DNA of 64,000 nt from Bradyrhizobium ivorense (lineage in GTDB: Bacteria > Pseudomonadota > Alphaproteobacteria > Rhizobiales > Xanthobacteraceae): positions 62,001-126,000 of the forward strand of contig NZ_CAADFC020000003.1 in assembly GCF_900696085.1 (NCBI RefSeq), read 5' to 3'. Within the stretch, counting starts at the first letter, position 1. Each line of letters starts with the position of its first letter. The position numbers were made by a program, and so were the translations under genes. Of this stretch, positions 25,141-34,577 are shown in pieces. The notes under the pieces were generated by a model. That model was not told the origin of the DNA and searched no databases. It saw only the letters and a program-made list of their open reading frames with translations.

Positions 25141-26358
25141 ATGAATCAAAACCTGCCCAACTCCTTCCGCAGCGGCCCCGACGAGCGCGGGCATTTCGGC
25201 ATTTTCGGCGGACGCTTCGTTGCGGAAACGCTGATGCCGCTGATCCTCGATCTGGAAAAGGCCTATGCCGAGGCCAAGGCGGATCCGTCGTTCCAGGCCG
25301 AGATGAACGGCTATCTGAAGGACTATGTCGGCCGGCCCTCGCCGCTGTATTTCGCCGAGCGGCTCACCGCGCATCTTGGCGGCGCAAAAATCTACTTGAA
25401 GCGCGAGGAGCTCAACCACACCGGCTCGCACAAGGTCAACAATGTGCTCGGCCAGATCATGGTCGCGCGCCGCATGGGCAAGCAGCGGATCATTGCCGAG
25501 ACCGGCGCCGGCCAGCACGGCGTGGCGACCGCGACGCTGTGCGCCCGCTTCGGGCTCGAATGCGTGGTCTATATGGGCGCGGTCGACGTCGAGCGGCAGC
25601 AGCCGAACGTGATCCGCATGGAGATGCTGGGTGCCAAGGTGATCCCGGTGCAGTCCGGCGCGCGCACGTTGAAGGACGCGATGAACGACGCGCTGCGCGA
25701 CTGGGTCACCAACGTGCACAACACGTTCTACTGCATCGGCACGGTGGCGGGTCCGCATCCCTATCCGATGATGGTGCGCGACTTCCAGTCGGTGATCGGT
25801 GAGGAGACCCGCCGGCAGATGCAGGAAGCCGAAGGCCGTCTGCCGGATTCGCTGGTCGCCTGCATCGGCGGCGGCTCCAATGCGATGGGCCTGTTCCACC
25901 CGTTCCTCGACGATCCTTCGGTCGAGATCTTTGGCGTCGAGGCGGCGGGCCACGGGCTGACCCAGCTGCACGCCGCCTCGCTTGCCGGCGGCCGCCCCGG
26001 CGTGCTGCATGGCAACCGCACCTATCTGTTGATGGACGCCGACGGCCAGATCGAGGAAGCGCATTCGATCTCGGCGGGTCTCGACTATCCCGGCATCGGT
26101 CCGGAGCATGCCTGGCTGCATGAGACCGGCCGCGTCAAATATCTCTCGGCGACCGACGAGGAGGCGCTGGCAGCCTTCCAGCTGCTGTCGCGGCTCGAGG
26201 GCATCATCCCCGCGCTGGAATCCGCGCACGCCATCGCCAAATTGTCGGAGCTCGCGCCGCAGCGGCCGAAGGATCACCTGATGGTGGTCAACCTCTCCGG
26301 CCGCGGCGACAAGGACGTGCCGCAGGTCGGCGACATCTTGAAGGGCAGGAAGAAGTGA
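25141..26358 (+). CDS. trpB: Tryptophan synthase beta chain
   Basis: 405 residues. The PLP lysine is Lys98 in HTGSHKVNN, the phosphate loop GGGSNAMG lies at about 242-249, and the family motif [13 protein letters not shown] is present. It joins indole to serine in the alpha2-beta2 complex. It overlaps trpA by 4 bases (GTGA), so equal translation is expected. The R4 repeat separates it from trpF. Confidence 0.97.
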   Translation: MNQNLPNSFRSGPDERGHFGIFGGRFVAETLMPLILDLEKAYAEAKADPSFQAEMNGYLKDYVGRPSPLYFAERLTAHLGGAKIYLKREELNHTGSHKVNNVLGQIMVARRMGKQRIIAETGAGQHGVATATLCARFGLECVVYMGAVDVERQQPNVIRMEMLGAKVIPVQSGARTLKDAMNDALRDWVTNVHNTFYCIGTVAGPHPYPMMVRDFQSVIGEETRRQMQEAEGRLPDSLVACIGGGSNAMGLFHPFLDDPSVEIFGVEAAGHGLTQLHAASLAGGRPGVLHGNRTYLLMDADGQIEEAHSISAGLDYPGIGPEHAWLHETGRVKYLSATDEEALAAFQLLSRLEGIIPALESAHAIAKLSELAPQRPKDHLMVVNLSGRGDKDVPQVGDILKGRKK

Positions 26359-27191
26359 CCACCCGTATCGACGCCAAGTTCGCCGAGCTGAAGCGGCAGG
26401 GCCGCTCGGCCTTCGTCACCTTCGTGATGGCCGGCGATCCCGACGAAAAGACCTCGCTCGAGATCATCAAGGCGCTGCCGAAGGCCGGCGCCGATGTCCT
26501 CGAGATCGGCATGCCCTTCACCGATCCGATGGCCGACGGCCCGTCGATCCAGGCCGCAGGCCTGCGCGCGCTGAAAGGCGGCATGACGCTGCGCAAGACG
26601 CTGGAGATGGTGCGCGGCTTCCGCAAGGACGACGACACCACGCCGATCGTGCTGATGGGGTACTACAACCCGATCTACATCTACGGCGTCGAGACCTTCC
26701 TGGCCGATGCCAAGGCCGCCGGCGTCGACGGGCTGATCATCGTCGACCTGCCGCCGGAGGAAGACACCGAGCTCTGCATCCCCGCGATGAAGGCCGGCTT
26801 GAACTTCATCCGCCTGGCGACGCCGACCACCGACGACAAGCGGCTGCCGGCCGTGCTCGCCAACACTTCGGGCTTCGTCTACTACGTCGCCGTCACCGGC
26901 ATCACCGGCAGCGCTGCGGCCGATTCGAAGGTGGTCGGTGCGGCAGTGAGCCGCATCAAGCGGCACACCGCACTGCCGGTCTGTGTCGGCTTCGGCATCC
27001 GGACGCCGGAAGTCGCGCGCGCGATCGCCGAGAGCGCCGACGGCTCGGTGGTCGGCACGGCGCTGGTCGATGCCCTGAAGGGCAGCCTCGATGCCGAGGG
27101 CCGGGCGACGGCCAGGACCGTGACGGCGGTCGCCGACCTCGCGGCTTCGCTGGCCCAGGGGGTCCGGGGCGCCAAGCAGGCGGCCGAATAA
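26355..27191 (+). CDS. trpA: Tryptophan synthase alpha chain
   Basis: 278 residues from a GTG that overlaps the trpB stop. The catalytic acids are Glu50 (DVLEIGMPF) and Asp61 (FTDPMADGP). The TIM-barrel loop [13 protein letters not shown] and phosphate site GFGIRTPE are present. It releases indole from indole-3-glycerol phosphate for TrpB. Confidence 0.96.
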   Translation: MTTRIDAKFAELKRQGRSAFVTFVMAGDPDEKTSLEIIKALPKAGADVLEIGMPFTDPMADGPSIQAAGLRALKGGMTLRKTLEMVRGFRKDDDTTPIVLMGYYNPIYIYGVETFLADAKAAGVDGLIIVDLPPEEDTELCIPAMKAGLNFIRLATPTTDDKRLPAVLANTSGFVYYVAVTGITGSAAADSKVVGAAVSRIKRHTALPVCVGFGIRTPEVARAIAESADGSVVGTALVDALKGSLDAEGRATARTVTAVADLAASLAQGVRGAKQAAE

Positions 27192-27296
27192 GCCACAATT
27201 TGCGGCGACAAGGCCGCGGGCGGCGGCTTGCCGGGCTTGGCCCGGCCCGCCATATACTCACTTCATGCGGAACCGACCCGCATTTCGGAGCGAACC

Positions 27297-28238
27297 ATGA
27301 ATTGGCTCACCAACGTCGTCCGGCCGAAGATCCGCAACATCCTGCGCCGCGAGACCCCGGAAAACCTCTGGATCAAGTGCCCGGATTCCGGGCAGCTGGT
27401 TTTCTACAAGGACGTCGAGGCCAACCAGTTCGTGATCCCCGGCTCGAACTACCACATGCGTATGGGCGCGGTGGCGCGGCTGAAGTCGATCTTCGACAAC
27501 GAGACATGGTTCGACGTCGCGCTGCCCGAGGTCACGCCCGATCCGCTGAAATTCCGCGATGAGCGCAAATATGTCGACCGCATCAAGGATGCCCGCGCCA
27601 AGACCGGGCTGAACGATGCGATCAAGGTCGGCTACGGCAAGCTCGAAGGCGCCGCCGCCGTGGTCGCGGTGCAGGATTTCGACTTCATGGGCGGCTCGCT
27701 CGGCATGGCCGCCGGTGAAGCGATCGTGCGCGGGCTCGAGCTCGCGGTCGAGAAGAGGTCGCCCTTCATCGTGTTCGCCGCATCCGGCGGCGCGCGGATG
27801 CAGGAAGGCATTTTGTCGCTGATGCAGATGCCGCGCACCACCGTCGGCGTGCAGATGCTGCGCGAGGCGCGGCAGCCCTACATCGTGGTGCTGACCAATC
27901 CGACCACCGGCGGCGTCACCGCCTCCTACGCGATGCTCGGCGATATCCAGATCGCCGAGCCCGGCGCGCTGATCGGCTTTGCCGGCGCGCGCGTGATCGA
28001 GCAGACCATTCGTGAAAAGCTTCCGGACGGTTTCCAGCGCGCTGAATATCTGCGCGAGCACGGCATGGTCGACATGGTCGTGCACCGCCACGAGATGAAG
28101 GCGACGCTGGCGCGGCTGTGCCGCCTGCTGACCAAATCGCCGGCGCTCGAGACCGCTGCGAAGCCCGCCGCCGCCGTCACCGAGCCGGCCCAGATCGTCA
28201 CGGCGCCGGAGACGGTGCCGGCCGCGCCGCACGCGTGA
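27297..28238 (+). CDS. accD: Acetyl-CoA carboxylase carboxyltransferase subunit beta
   Basis: 313 residues from the ATG at 27297. The carboxyltransferase core is clear: [46 protein letters not shown] and [12 protein letters not shown]. The N-terminal zinc-ribbon position reads [10 protein letters not shown]...[11 protein letters not shown], keeping one of the four cysteines that E. coli AccD uses. It forms the carboxyltransferase with AccA for malonyl-CoA synthesis. A proline/alanine-rich tail ends the chain. It overlaps folC. Confidence 0.95.
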   Translation: MNWLTNVVRPKIRNILRRETPENLWIKCPDSGQLVFYKDVEANQFVIPGSNYHMRMGAVARLKSIFDNETWFDVALPEVTPDPLKFRDERKYVDRIKDARAKTGLNDAIKVGYGKLEGAAAVVAVQDFDFMGGSLGMAAGEAIVRGLELAVEKRSPFIVFAASGGARMQEGILSLMQMPRTTVGVQMLREARQPYIVVLTNPTTGGVTASYAMLGDIQIAEPGALIGFAGARVIEQTIREKLPDGFQRAEYLREHGMVDMVVHRHEMKATLARLCRLLTKSPALETAAKPAAAVTEPAQIVTAPETVPAAPHA

Positions 28239-29578
28239 CCGCAAGCGCCGCCCCATCACAACCCTCGCTCGAGGCGTTGCTCGCGCGGATCTCGGCGCTG
28301 CATCCCAAGCGCATCGATCTCAGCCTGGATCGCATGCGCGACCTGATGCAGCGGCTCGATCATCCCGAGCGCAAGCTGCCGCCGGTGATCCATGTCGCCG
28401 GCACCAACGGCAAGGGCTCGACCATCGCCTATCTGCGCGCGATCCTGGAGGCCGCCGGCCTCAAGGTGCACGTCTTCACCTCGCCCTATCTGGTGCGGAT
28501 CAACGAATGCTACCGGCTGGGTGCGCCCGGCGGCGGCAGACTGGTCGGTGACGACGAGCTGCGCGAAACGTTGGAGCATTGCGAGCGCGTCAACGCCGGC
28601 AACCCCGTCACCGTCTTCGAGATGGAAACTGCAGTTGCCTTCTGCCTGTTCGCCAAGCATCCGGCGGATGTCGCGCTGCTCGAGGTCGGCCTCGGTGGCC
28701 GGCTGGATTCGACCAACGTGGTCGAGACGCCGCTCGCCTCGGTGATCGCACCGGTCAGCATGGACCACATGGAATTCCTCGGCGACAATCTGACCGCGAT
28801 CGCCGGCGAGAAGGCCGCGATCATCAAGCGCAAGGTGCCGGTGATTTCGGCCGAGCAGGCGGCGGAAGCGATGGCCGTGGTCGAGGCGCAGGCGAGCCGG
28901 ATGCGCGCACCGCTGCATGCGGCCGGCCAGCAATGGCATGTCGGCATCGAGCGCGGCCGGCTGGTCTATCAGGACGAGCGCGGCCTGCTCGATCTCGCCG
29001 CGCCAAAGCTGTTCGGCCGGCACCAGTTCGACAATGCCGGCCTTGCGATCGCGACCTTGCGCGCAATCGACGCGTTCAAGCTCACCATGTCCGCCTACGA
29101 GGCCGGCATGGTCAACGCGGAATGGCCGGCGCGGATGCAGCGGCTGACTTCAGGTGCGCTGGTCAGCCAGGGCCCGCAGGGCTGCGAGATCTGGCTCGAC
29201 GGCGGGCACAACGCCGAGGGCGGCCGCGTCGCGGCGGCGGCGCTCGGCGATCTCGAGGAGCGGGTGTCGCGGCCGCTGGTCGTGATCGCCGGCATGATGG
29301 CCAACAAGGACGCCAATGCCTTCCTCGCCAACTTTGCCGGGCTGACCCGCCATATCATCGCGGTGCCGGTGCCGGGCCGCGACAACGGCATGCCGCCGGA
29401 CCGGCTGGCCGATGCGGCACGCGTGTTCGGCATGCGCGTCGAGACCGCGCCCGGTGTCGACGCCGCGCTGCGGCGTCTCGCCATGCTGGCCTACGAGATC
29501 CCGCCGCGCATCCTGATCACCGGTTCGCTCTATCTCGCCGGCCCGGTGCTTGCCGCCAACGGCACGTCGCCTGCATGA
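28235..29578 (+). CDS. folC: Bifunctional folylpolyglutamate synthase / dihydrofolate synthase
   Basis: 447 residues from a GTG that overlaps the accD stop (GTGA). The P-loop GTNGKGST and family signatures [32 protein letters not shown] and [11 protein letters not shown] are in order. It adds glutamate to dihydropteroate and to folates in the cytoplasm. accD-folC is a conserved pair. A full R1 repeat follows 17 bases after the stop. Confidence 0.95.
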   Translation: MTASAAPSQPSLEALLARISALHPKRIDLSLDRMRDLMQRLDHPERKLPPVIHVAGTNGKGSTIAYLRAILEAAGLKVHVFTSPYLVRINECYRLGAPGGGRLVGDDELRETLEHCERVNAGNPVTVFEMETAVAFCLFAKHPADVALLEVGLGGRLDSTNVVETPLASVIAPVSMDHMEFLGDNLTAIAGEKAAIIKRKVPVISAEQAAEAMAVVEAQASRMRAPLHAAGQQWHVGIERGRLVYQDERGLLDLAAPKLFGRHQFDNAGLAIATLRAIDAFKLTMSAYEAGMVNAEWPARMQRLTSGALVSQGPQGCEIWLDGGHNAEGGRVAAAALGDLEERVSRPLVVIAGMMANKDANAFLANFAGLTRHIIAVPVPGRDNGMPPDRLADAARVFGMRVETAPGVDAALRRLAMLAYEIPPRILITGSLYLAGPVLAANGTSPA

Positions 29579-29594
29579 TGTTGCCGTAGGTGCC

Positions 29595-29679
29595 GTAGCC
29601 CGGATGGAGCGAAGCGCAATCCGGGACGGCACCATCCGCGGACGCAGACCCCGGATTACGCTTCGCTCCATCCGGCTAT
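29595..29679. repeat. Dispersed palindromic repeat, family R1 (full copy)
   Basis: GTAGCCCGGATGGAGCGAAG to CGCTTCGCTCCATCCGGCTA, complementary arms about 40 bases apart. It fills the gap between folC and the phosphoesterase gene. Confidence 0.85.
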
Positions 29680-29691
29680 GAGGGAATGATC

Positions 29692-30432
29692 ATGCGTTTC
29701 GCGGCCATCGCCGACATCCACGGCAATCACCTCGCGCTCGAAGCCGTGCTGTCCGACATTCGCGCCCAGGGCATTTCCGACATCGTCGATCTCGGCGACA
29801 TGGTGAGCGGACCGCTCGATGCGCGGCCGACCATCGACATGTTGATGCAGCTCGACACGGTCCATCTGCTCGGCAATCACGACCGTTATCTGATCGACCG
29901 GCCGCATGAGAGGATGGGCTCCTGGGAGCGGCGCACATACACGCAGCTCGAGCCGCGGCACCTCGGCTGGCTGCGCACGCTGCCCGCGAACGCGGTCTAT
30001 CGCGACCAGGTTTTCCTCTGTCATGCGACGCCGCAGGATGACGAGACCTACTGGCTCGACACCGTGCTGCCGGGTGGCGAGGTGCTGATGTCCTCGCTGG
30101 AAGCGATCGAGGCGAGGGCCGCCGGCCTGACGCAATCGCTGATTCTGTGTGCGCATACCCACACCGCCCGCGCGGTGCGGCTGCGCGACGGCCGCTTGAT
30201 CGTTAATCCCGGCGCCGTGGGCTCGCCCGGCTATCACGCCGGCAAGCCGCACCCGCATGTCGTCGAAGCCGGTTCGCCCGATGCGCGCTACGCCATCCTC
30301 GAACAGGTCGATGGCAATTGGGACGTGACCTTCCGCCATATCCCGTACGATCACGCCGCGATGGCGGCACTGGCGCGGCAGAACGGCGAAGCCGAACTCG
30401 CCTCGGCGCTGGCGACGGGGTGGATCAGGTAA
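29692..30432 (+). CDS. Calcineurin-like metallophosphoesterase (YfcE/MPP superfamily)
   Basis: 246 residues from the ATG at 29692 (GAGGGA eight bases upstream; ATG at 29686 is an alternative). Metal-binding motifs are DIHGN, then LGDMVSGPLD, GNHD, and the C-terminal HTHTARAVR. The insert PQDDETYWLDTVLPGG resembles the bacterial family of cytosolic phosphodiesterases with broad substrate use. The substrate is unknown. It stands alone between two repeats. Confidence 0.88.
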   Translation: MRFAAIADIHGNHLALEAVLSDIRAQGISDIVDLGDMVSGPLDARPTIDMLMQLDTVHLLGNHDRYLIDRPHERMGSWERRTYTQLEPRHLGWLRTLPANAVYRDQVFLCHATPQDDETYWLDTVLPGGEVLMSSLEAIEARAAGLTQSLILCAHTHTARAVRLRDGRLIVNPGAVGSPGYHAGKPHPHVVEAGSPDARYAILEQVDGNWDVTFRHIPYDHAAMAALARQNGEAELASALATGWIR

Positions 30433-30457
30433 TCAGTAGCCCGGATTGAGCGCTGTG

Positions 30458-30587
30458 TTCTCCTTCCCCCTGAAAGGGGGAAGGTCGGGATGGGGGTCAG
30501 CCGCAAGCACACCGCATGTGGAGAGAGCAGATCCCCACCCGCTTTGCTCTGCGAGCAAAGCGACCTCCCCTTTTCAAGGGGAGGTGG
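30458..30587. repeat. Dispersed repeat family R2, copy 2
   Basis: Same module as 21835-21967: CCCCCTGAAAGGGGG hairpin, GGGATGGGGGTCAGCCGC, GATCCCCACCCGCTTTGCTC and a terminal ACCTCCCC/GGGGAGGT hairpin. A partial R1 arm (GTAGCCCGGATTGAGCG at 30437) immediately precedes it. Confidence 0.88.
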
Positions 30588-30604
30588 GAGCGCGCCGACC
30601 CCCA

Positions 30605-30636
30605 AAACAAAACGGCCAGCTCATCGCCGGCCGTTT
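30605..30636 (-). terminator. Rho-independent terminator of trxA
   Basis: AAACGGCC (30610-30617) pairs with GGCCGTTT (30629-30636), with further pairing in the loop. On the minus strand it ends in TTTTGTTTTGGG, 28 bases after the trxA stop. Confidence 0.8.
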
Positions 30637-30663
30637 CACAATCACCTAATTCGAAGCGGTGGA

Positions 30664-30984
30664 TCAGACCGCAGCGGAAATCCACTGCTGCAGCTTCGCC
30701 TTCGGCGCGGCGCCGACCTGACGCGAGGCCATCTCGCCGCCCTTGAAGATCATCAAGGTCGGGATCGACATCACGCCGTATTTCGACGCGGTCACCGGGC
30801 TCTCGTCGACGTTGAGCTTCACGATTTTGACCTTGTCGCCCATCGCGCCGGAAATCTCGTCAAGCGCGGGCGCGATCATGCGGCAGGGGCCGCACCATTC
30901 GGCCCAGAAGTCGACGACCACCGGCCCGGTCGCCTTGAGCACTTCGGCTTCGAAATCGGCGTCAGAAACCTTGCCAACGGCCAT
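30664..30984 (-). CDS. trxA: Thioredoxin
   Basis: 106 residues. The redox motif is Trp-Cys31-Gly-Pro-Cys34, and the cis-proline loop IPTLMIFKGG follows. It is a general cytoplasmic disulfide reductant. It is the last gene of the minus-strand block that includes addA and addB, 113 bases after addA, with a terminator behind it. Confidence 0.96.
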   Translation of the reverse strand: MAVGKVSDADFEAEVLKATGPVVVDFWAEWCGPCRMIAPALDEISGAMGDKVKIVKLNVDESPVTASKYGVMSIPTLMIFKGGEMASRQVGAAPKAKLQQWISAAV

Positions 30985-31097
30985 TGCAGTACCTCGTTCG
31001 GTTGAGAAAGGGCGCGACCAAGAATCGCGCCCGGGAGCATGGGGGAAACCTATGAACGCCCCCTTGCCGGGTCAAGCTTTGGTCACGCCGACATGAC

Positions 31098-34000
31098 TTA
31101 TGCCAGGGCCGCGTCCAGCGCGGGGGCGGAAATCTCCATGATTTCAGCGGTTTCGGTCCAGAGCAGGGCGGCGTGGACGAGCCGCTGGGGATAAAGCTTG
31201 GTCAGGATCGCACGGTACAGCGCGAGCTGCCGGACATAGCCTTTGGGCGCCTCGGCGGCGGTCTTCGGCGGGGTGTGGTTGGTCTTGAAATCGACGATCA
31301 GGACGTCGTTCGGCGTCACCACCAGGCGGTCGATCTGGCCGGAGACCAGCACCTTGGGCTGGCCCGGCCGCTCGAGCCGCCCAACGATCGAGACCTCGGC
31401 GCGGCTGCCCGGCCCGAACACCGGCGCAAAGCGCAGGTCCACGATCAAGGCGAGCACCTGTTGGGCGAGCGCCGCGCGCTCCTCTTCGCTCCAGCCATCG
31501 GCATTGCGCGCGAGATAGGCGAGGGCGGCGTCACGGCGCCGCTCGGCGGCGACATCGGGCAGCGACTGCAGCAGGCGGTGCACCAGCGTGCCGCGCTGCA
31601 GGGCGCGGGCGCGCAGCTGAACCGAATCGCCGGTCCGCACATGGGTGCCCTCGTCGGCGCCGGGATCGGAGGGACGCAGCACGCCCGCCGCGGATGGCTC
31701 CGGCGCGGCCGGCGCACGCAGCCATGACGGCAACTCGATCGGCACCGCGGCCGTCGCCGCCGCTGCACCGGCGACGTCGGTCACGTCGTCCGGCCGTGAG
31801 TAGCGCATCACCTTGCCGGCCGGCGTCTCCAACTCCTCGAGCTTGAGCCCGGCATTGGCGAGCCCCTTGGTGATCAGATCGTACCAGGAGGATTTCCGCA
31901 CCGTGTTCATGTTGCCGGGCATGCAGCCGCCGACGATCAGCCGGTCGGCGGCGCGCGTCATCGCGACATAGAGCAGGCGGCGATACTCGTCCTCGGTGTC
32001 GCCGAGCATCGCCTTGCGCGCGTCGGCGACGCCGGGCGGATCCTCGGCCTTCTTGCCGGCCCACACCACGACGCCGGGCGCATGCGGCGCGGCGTTGCCC
32101 TGCGGCAGATGGATCAGCCGCAGCCGCTGCGTGTCCGACGGCGAGGTCGTGGTATCGACCAGGAACACCACCGAGGCCTCAAGGCCCTTGGCGCCGTGCA
32201 CGGTCATGACGCGGACCTCGTCGCGCGAAATCTCCATGTCGCGCTTCACCTCGGTGTCGGCGGCGCGCAGCCACGCGATAAAACCCTGCAGCGAGGCCGG
32301 CGCCTTGCGCTCGTAGCCCAGCGCGAGCTCGAGGAATTCGTCGAGCGCGTCGCTGGCCTCGTGGCCGAGCCGGCGCAGGATGCGCGCGCGGCCGCCGTCG
32401 CCGCCGAGCAGCCAGGCATAGAACGCGAACGGCGTTTCCTCCCTGAAGCGGCGCTCGCATTGCTCGAGCCGCTGCAGCACGGCGGCGAAGCGCTCGTCGC
32501 TCGGCGCCTGCGCGGCCAGCGCCTCGCGCAGCGAGCCGCGCCGATTGTAGCCGAGCTTGAACAGATCGTCGTCGTCGAGGCCGAACAGCGGGCTTTTCAG
32601 CGCCACCGCGAGCGCGAGATCGTCCTGCGGTAGCAAAAGCGCGTCCGCAAGGTTCATCAAATCGATGATCGCGATGTGCTCGGTCAGCTTCAGCCGGTCG
32701 GCGCCGGCCACCGGGATGCCGGCGTGCTTCAGCGCCTGGATCACCGCATCGAAGGCATTGCCGCGCCGCCGCACCAGGATCAGCATGTCGCCATAGCGCA
32801 GCGGCCGGCGTGCGCCTTCGCTGCCGGTCATGGTGCCGCTGTCGACCAGCCGCTTGATCTCGGCCTGGATGCGCCGCGCCAGCTTCACCTCGGGGCTGGT
32901 CAGCGCGACGCCGTCGAACGGCGCGCGCCAACCCTCGATGTCCTCGCGCTCGTCGGCTTTCGCGAGATCCCAGAGCTCGATCAGGCTCGGGCCGGCATCG
33001 GCCATCGCATTGTGGAGCGGGTAGCCGTTCTCGACCGCATGGATGCTGCGGTAGATGTCTTCGTCGCGGAAGACGTGGTCGACCGAGTGCAGGATCACCG
33101 GTCCGGAGCGGAACGAGTAGGTGAACGACACCGGATCGAATTTCAGCCCCGCGTCCTCGAACCGCTGCTTCAGCTCGCGCCGGCGCAGGTCGAATTCGCG
33201 CGGCGCGGCGCCCTGGAACGAGAAGATCGACTGCTTCTCGTCGCCGACCGCGAACACGGTGCGCACCAGGCCGTCGCGCGCGCCGGCGCCGGAGGTGAAT
33301 TCCGAGATGATGTGCGCGACGATGTCCCATTGCCGCGGGCTGGTGTCCTGCGCCTCGTCGATCAGCACGTGATCGACGCCGCGGTCGAGCTTGTAATGCA
33401 CCCAGCCGGAGGAGACGCGGTCGAGCATCGCCAGCGTCTTGTCGATCAGGTCGTCATAGTCGAGCAGCCCGCGCTCCAGCTTCTCGCGGCGGTAGTTTGC
33501 CGCCGCGGCGGTCGCGATATGGATCAATGCCTCGGTGCGGTCGCGCGTGACGACGGCGCGGCGGCGCTCGATCAGCGGCAGGACGCGGCGGATCTCGGCC
33601 TCGAACATCCGGCCGACCACCGGGTTGTTGTCGGCGAACTTCTTCGTCACCACCGACTTTCGCGGCGTGCGGTCGGCATCGGTCAGGAACACGGCGAGAT
33701 ACGCATCGACCTGCGCCGCGCCGGTGAACACCAGCGCTTCGCGCAGCTGCGCCGCCTGGTCCTGGTCGGACTTGCTGCCGGTATCGAGAACGGTGGCGAT
33801 CTCCTCCCAGCCGGACCTCCTGAGATAGGGGCCGTCAACGATGTCGCGCTCGACGTCCTCGATACGGTCATCGGCAGACACGCCGAGCGCGGCCGACATC
33901 TGCGCGGCGGCGGCTGCCGCGCTGCCGGCGGTGTCGGTCCAGGCCATGAAGTGGTCGCGGCTGAGGCAGGCCTCGCGGACCACGTCCTTGAAGGTGACGT

Positions 34001-34577
34001 CGGCGGCGCTCGCCATCGCCGTCATCAGCGCGCGGCCGATCGGGCTGTCCGGATTGCGCGACGCTTCAAGGAACACCGCGAGGTTGGCGCGCTCCATCAT
34101 CTCGGTCTGGTCGCGGTCGTCGAGCACGGCAAAGCGCGCCGGCACATTGGCCTCGAACGGAAACTGCTGCAGCAGCCGCGTGCACAGCGCGTGGATGGTC
34201 TGCACCTTCAACCCGCCTGGCGTCTCCAGCGCGCAGGCAAACAGTTTTCGCGCCTCTTTTCGGAGTTTGGCGTTCGGGTGCGCAATGCCGGCCTCGCGGA
34301 TCGCGGCATCGAGTGCAGCGTCGTCGAGCGTCACCCAGTGCCCGAGCGTGGTGAAGACGCGCTCGGCCATGTTCGCCGCCGCAGCCTTGGTGAAGGTGAT
34401 GCAGAGGATCTTTTCCGGCGGCACGCCTGATAGCAACAGACGGATCACCCGCTGCACCAGCACGTGGGTCTTGCCCGAGCCGGCATTGGCCGACACGAAG
34501 GTCGACGCCTTCGGATCGGACGCGCGGGCCTGCGCATCGCGGACTGCCGGCGGGATGGGGCGGGGAGCTTTCACCAT
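31098..34577 (-). CDS. addA: Double-strand break repair helicase-nuclease AddA, alphaproteobacterial type
   Basis: 1159 residues from the ATG at 34577; the longer frame runs into addB. UvrD-type helicase motifs are present: Walker A SANAGSGKTHVL near residue 30, VLIDEAQDTSP (motif II), YSFRSGPVIL and VMTVHGAKGLEASVVFLV. The C-terminal RecB-type nuclease has LIVDFKTN and YVRQLALYR. With AddB it resects broken DNA ends to load RecA. It overlaps addB by 7 bases. Confidence 0.95.
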   Translation of the reverse strand: MVKAPRPIPPAVRDAQARASDPKASTFVSANAGSGKTHVLVQRVIRLLLSGVPPEKILCITFTKAAAANMAERVFTTLGHWVTLDDAALDAAIREAGIAHPNAKLRKEARKLFACALETPGGLKVQTIHALCTRLLQQFPFEANVPARFAVLDDRDQTEMMERANLAVFLEASRNPDSPIGRALMTAMASAADVTFKDVVREACLSRDHFMAWTDTAGSAAAAAAQMSAALGVSADDRIEDVERDIVDGPYLRRSGWEEIATVLDTGSKSDQDQAAQLREALVFTGAAQVDAYLAVFLTDADRTPRKSVVTKKFADNNPVVGRMFEAEIRRVLPLIERRRAVVTRDRTEALIHIATAAAANYRREKLERGLLDYDDLIDKTLAMLDRVSSGWVHYKLDRGVDHVLIDEAQDTSPRQWDIVAHIISEFTSGAGARDGLVRTVFAVGDEKQSIFSFQGAAPREFDLRRRELKQRFEDAGLKFDPVSFTYSFRSGPVILHSVDHVFRDEDIYRSIHAVENGYPLHNAMADAGPSLIELWDLAKADEREDIEGWRAPFDGVALTSPEVKLARRIQAEIKRLVDSGTMTGSEGARRPLRYGDMLILVRRRGNAFDAVIQALKHAGIPVAGADRLKLTEHIAIIDLMNLADALLLPQDDLALAVALKSPLFGLDDDDLFKLGYNRRGSLREALAAQAPSDERFAAVLQRLEQCERRFREETPFAFYAWLLGGDGGRARILRRLGHEASDALDEFLELALGYERKAPASLQGFIAWLRAADTEVKRDMEISRDEVRVMTVHGAKGLEASVVFLVDTTTSPSDTQRLRLIHLPQGNAAPHAPGVVVWAGKKAEDPPGVADARKAMLGDTEDEYRRLLYVAMTRAADRLIVGGCMPGNMNTVRKSSWYDLITKGLANAGLKLEELETPAGKVMRYSRPDDVTDVAGAAAATAAVPIELPSWLRAPAAPEPSAAGVLRPSDPGADEGTHVRTGDSVQLRARALQRGTLVHRLLQSLPDVAAERRRDAALAYLARNADGWSEEERAALAQQVLALIVDLRFAPVFGPGSRAEVSIVGRLERPGQPKVLVSGQIDRLVVTPNDVLIVDFKTNHTPPKTAAEAPKGYVRQLALYRAILTKLYPQRLVHAALLWTETAEIMEISAPALDAALA

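Noticed and set aside
32676..34430. A 584-codon plus-strand frame opposite addA
   Set aside because: No domain is recognisable and it is fully antisense to helicase motifs of addA.
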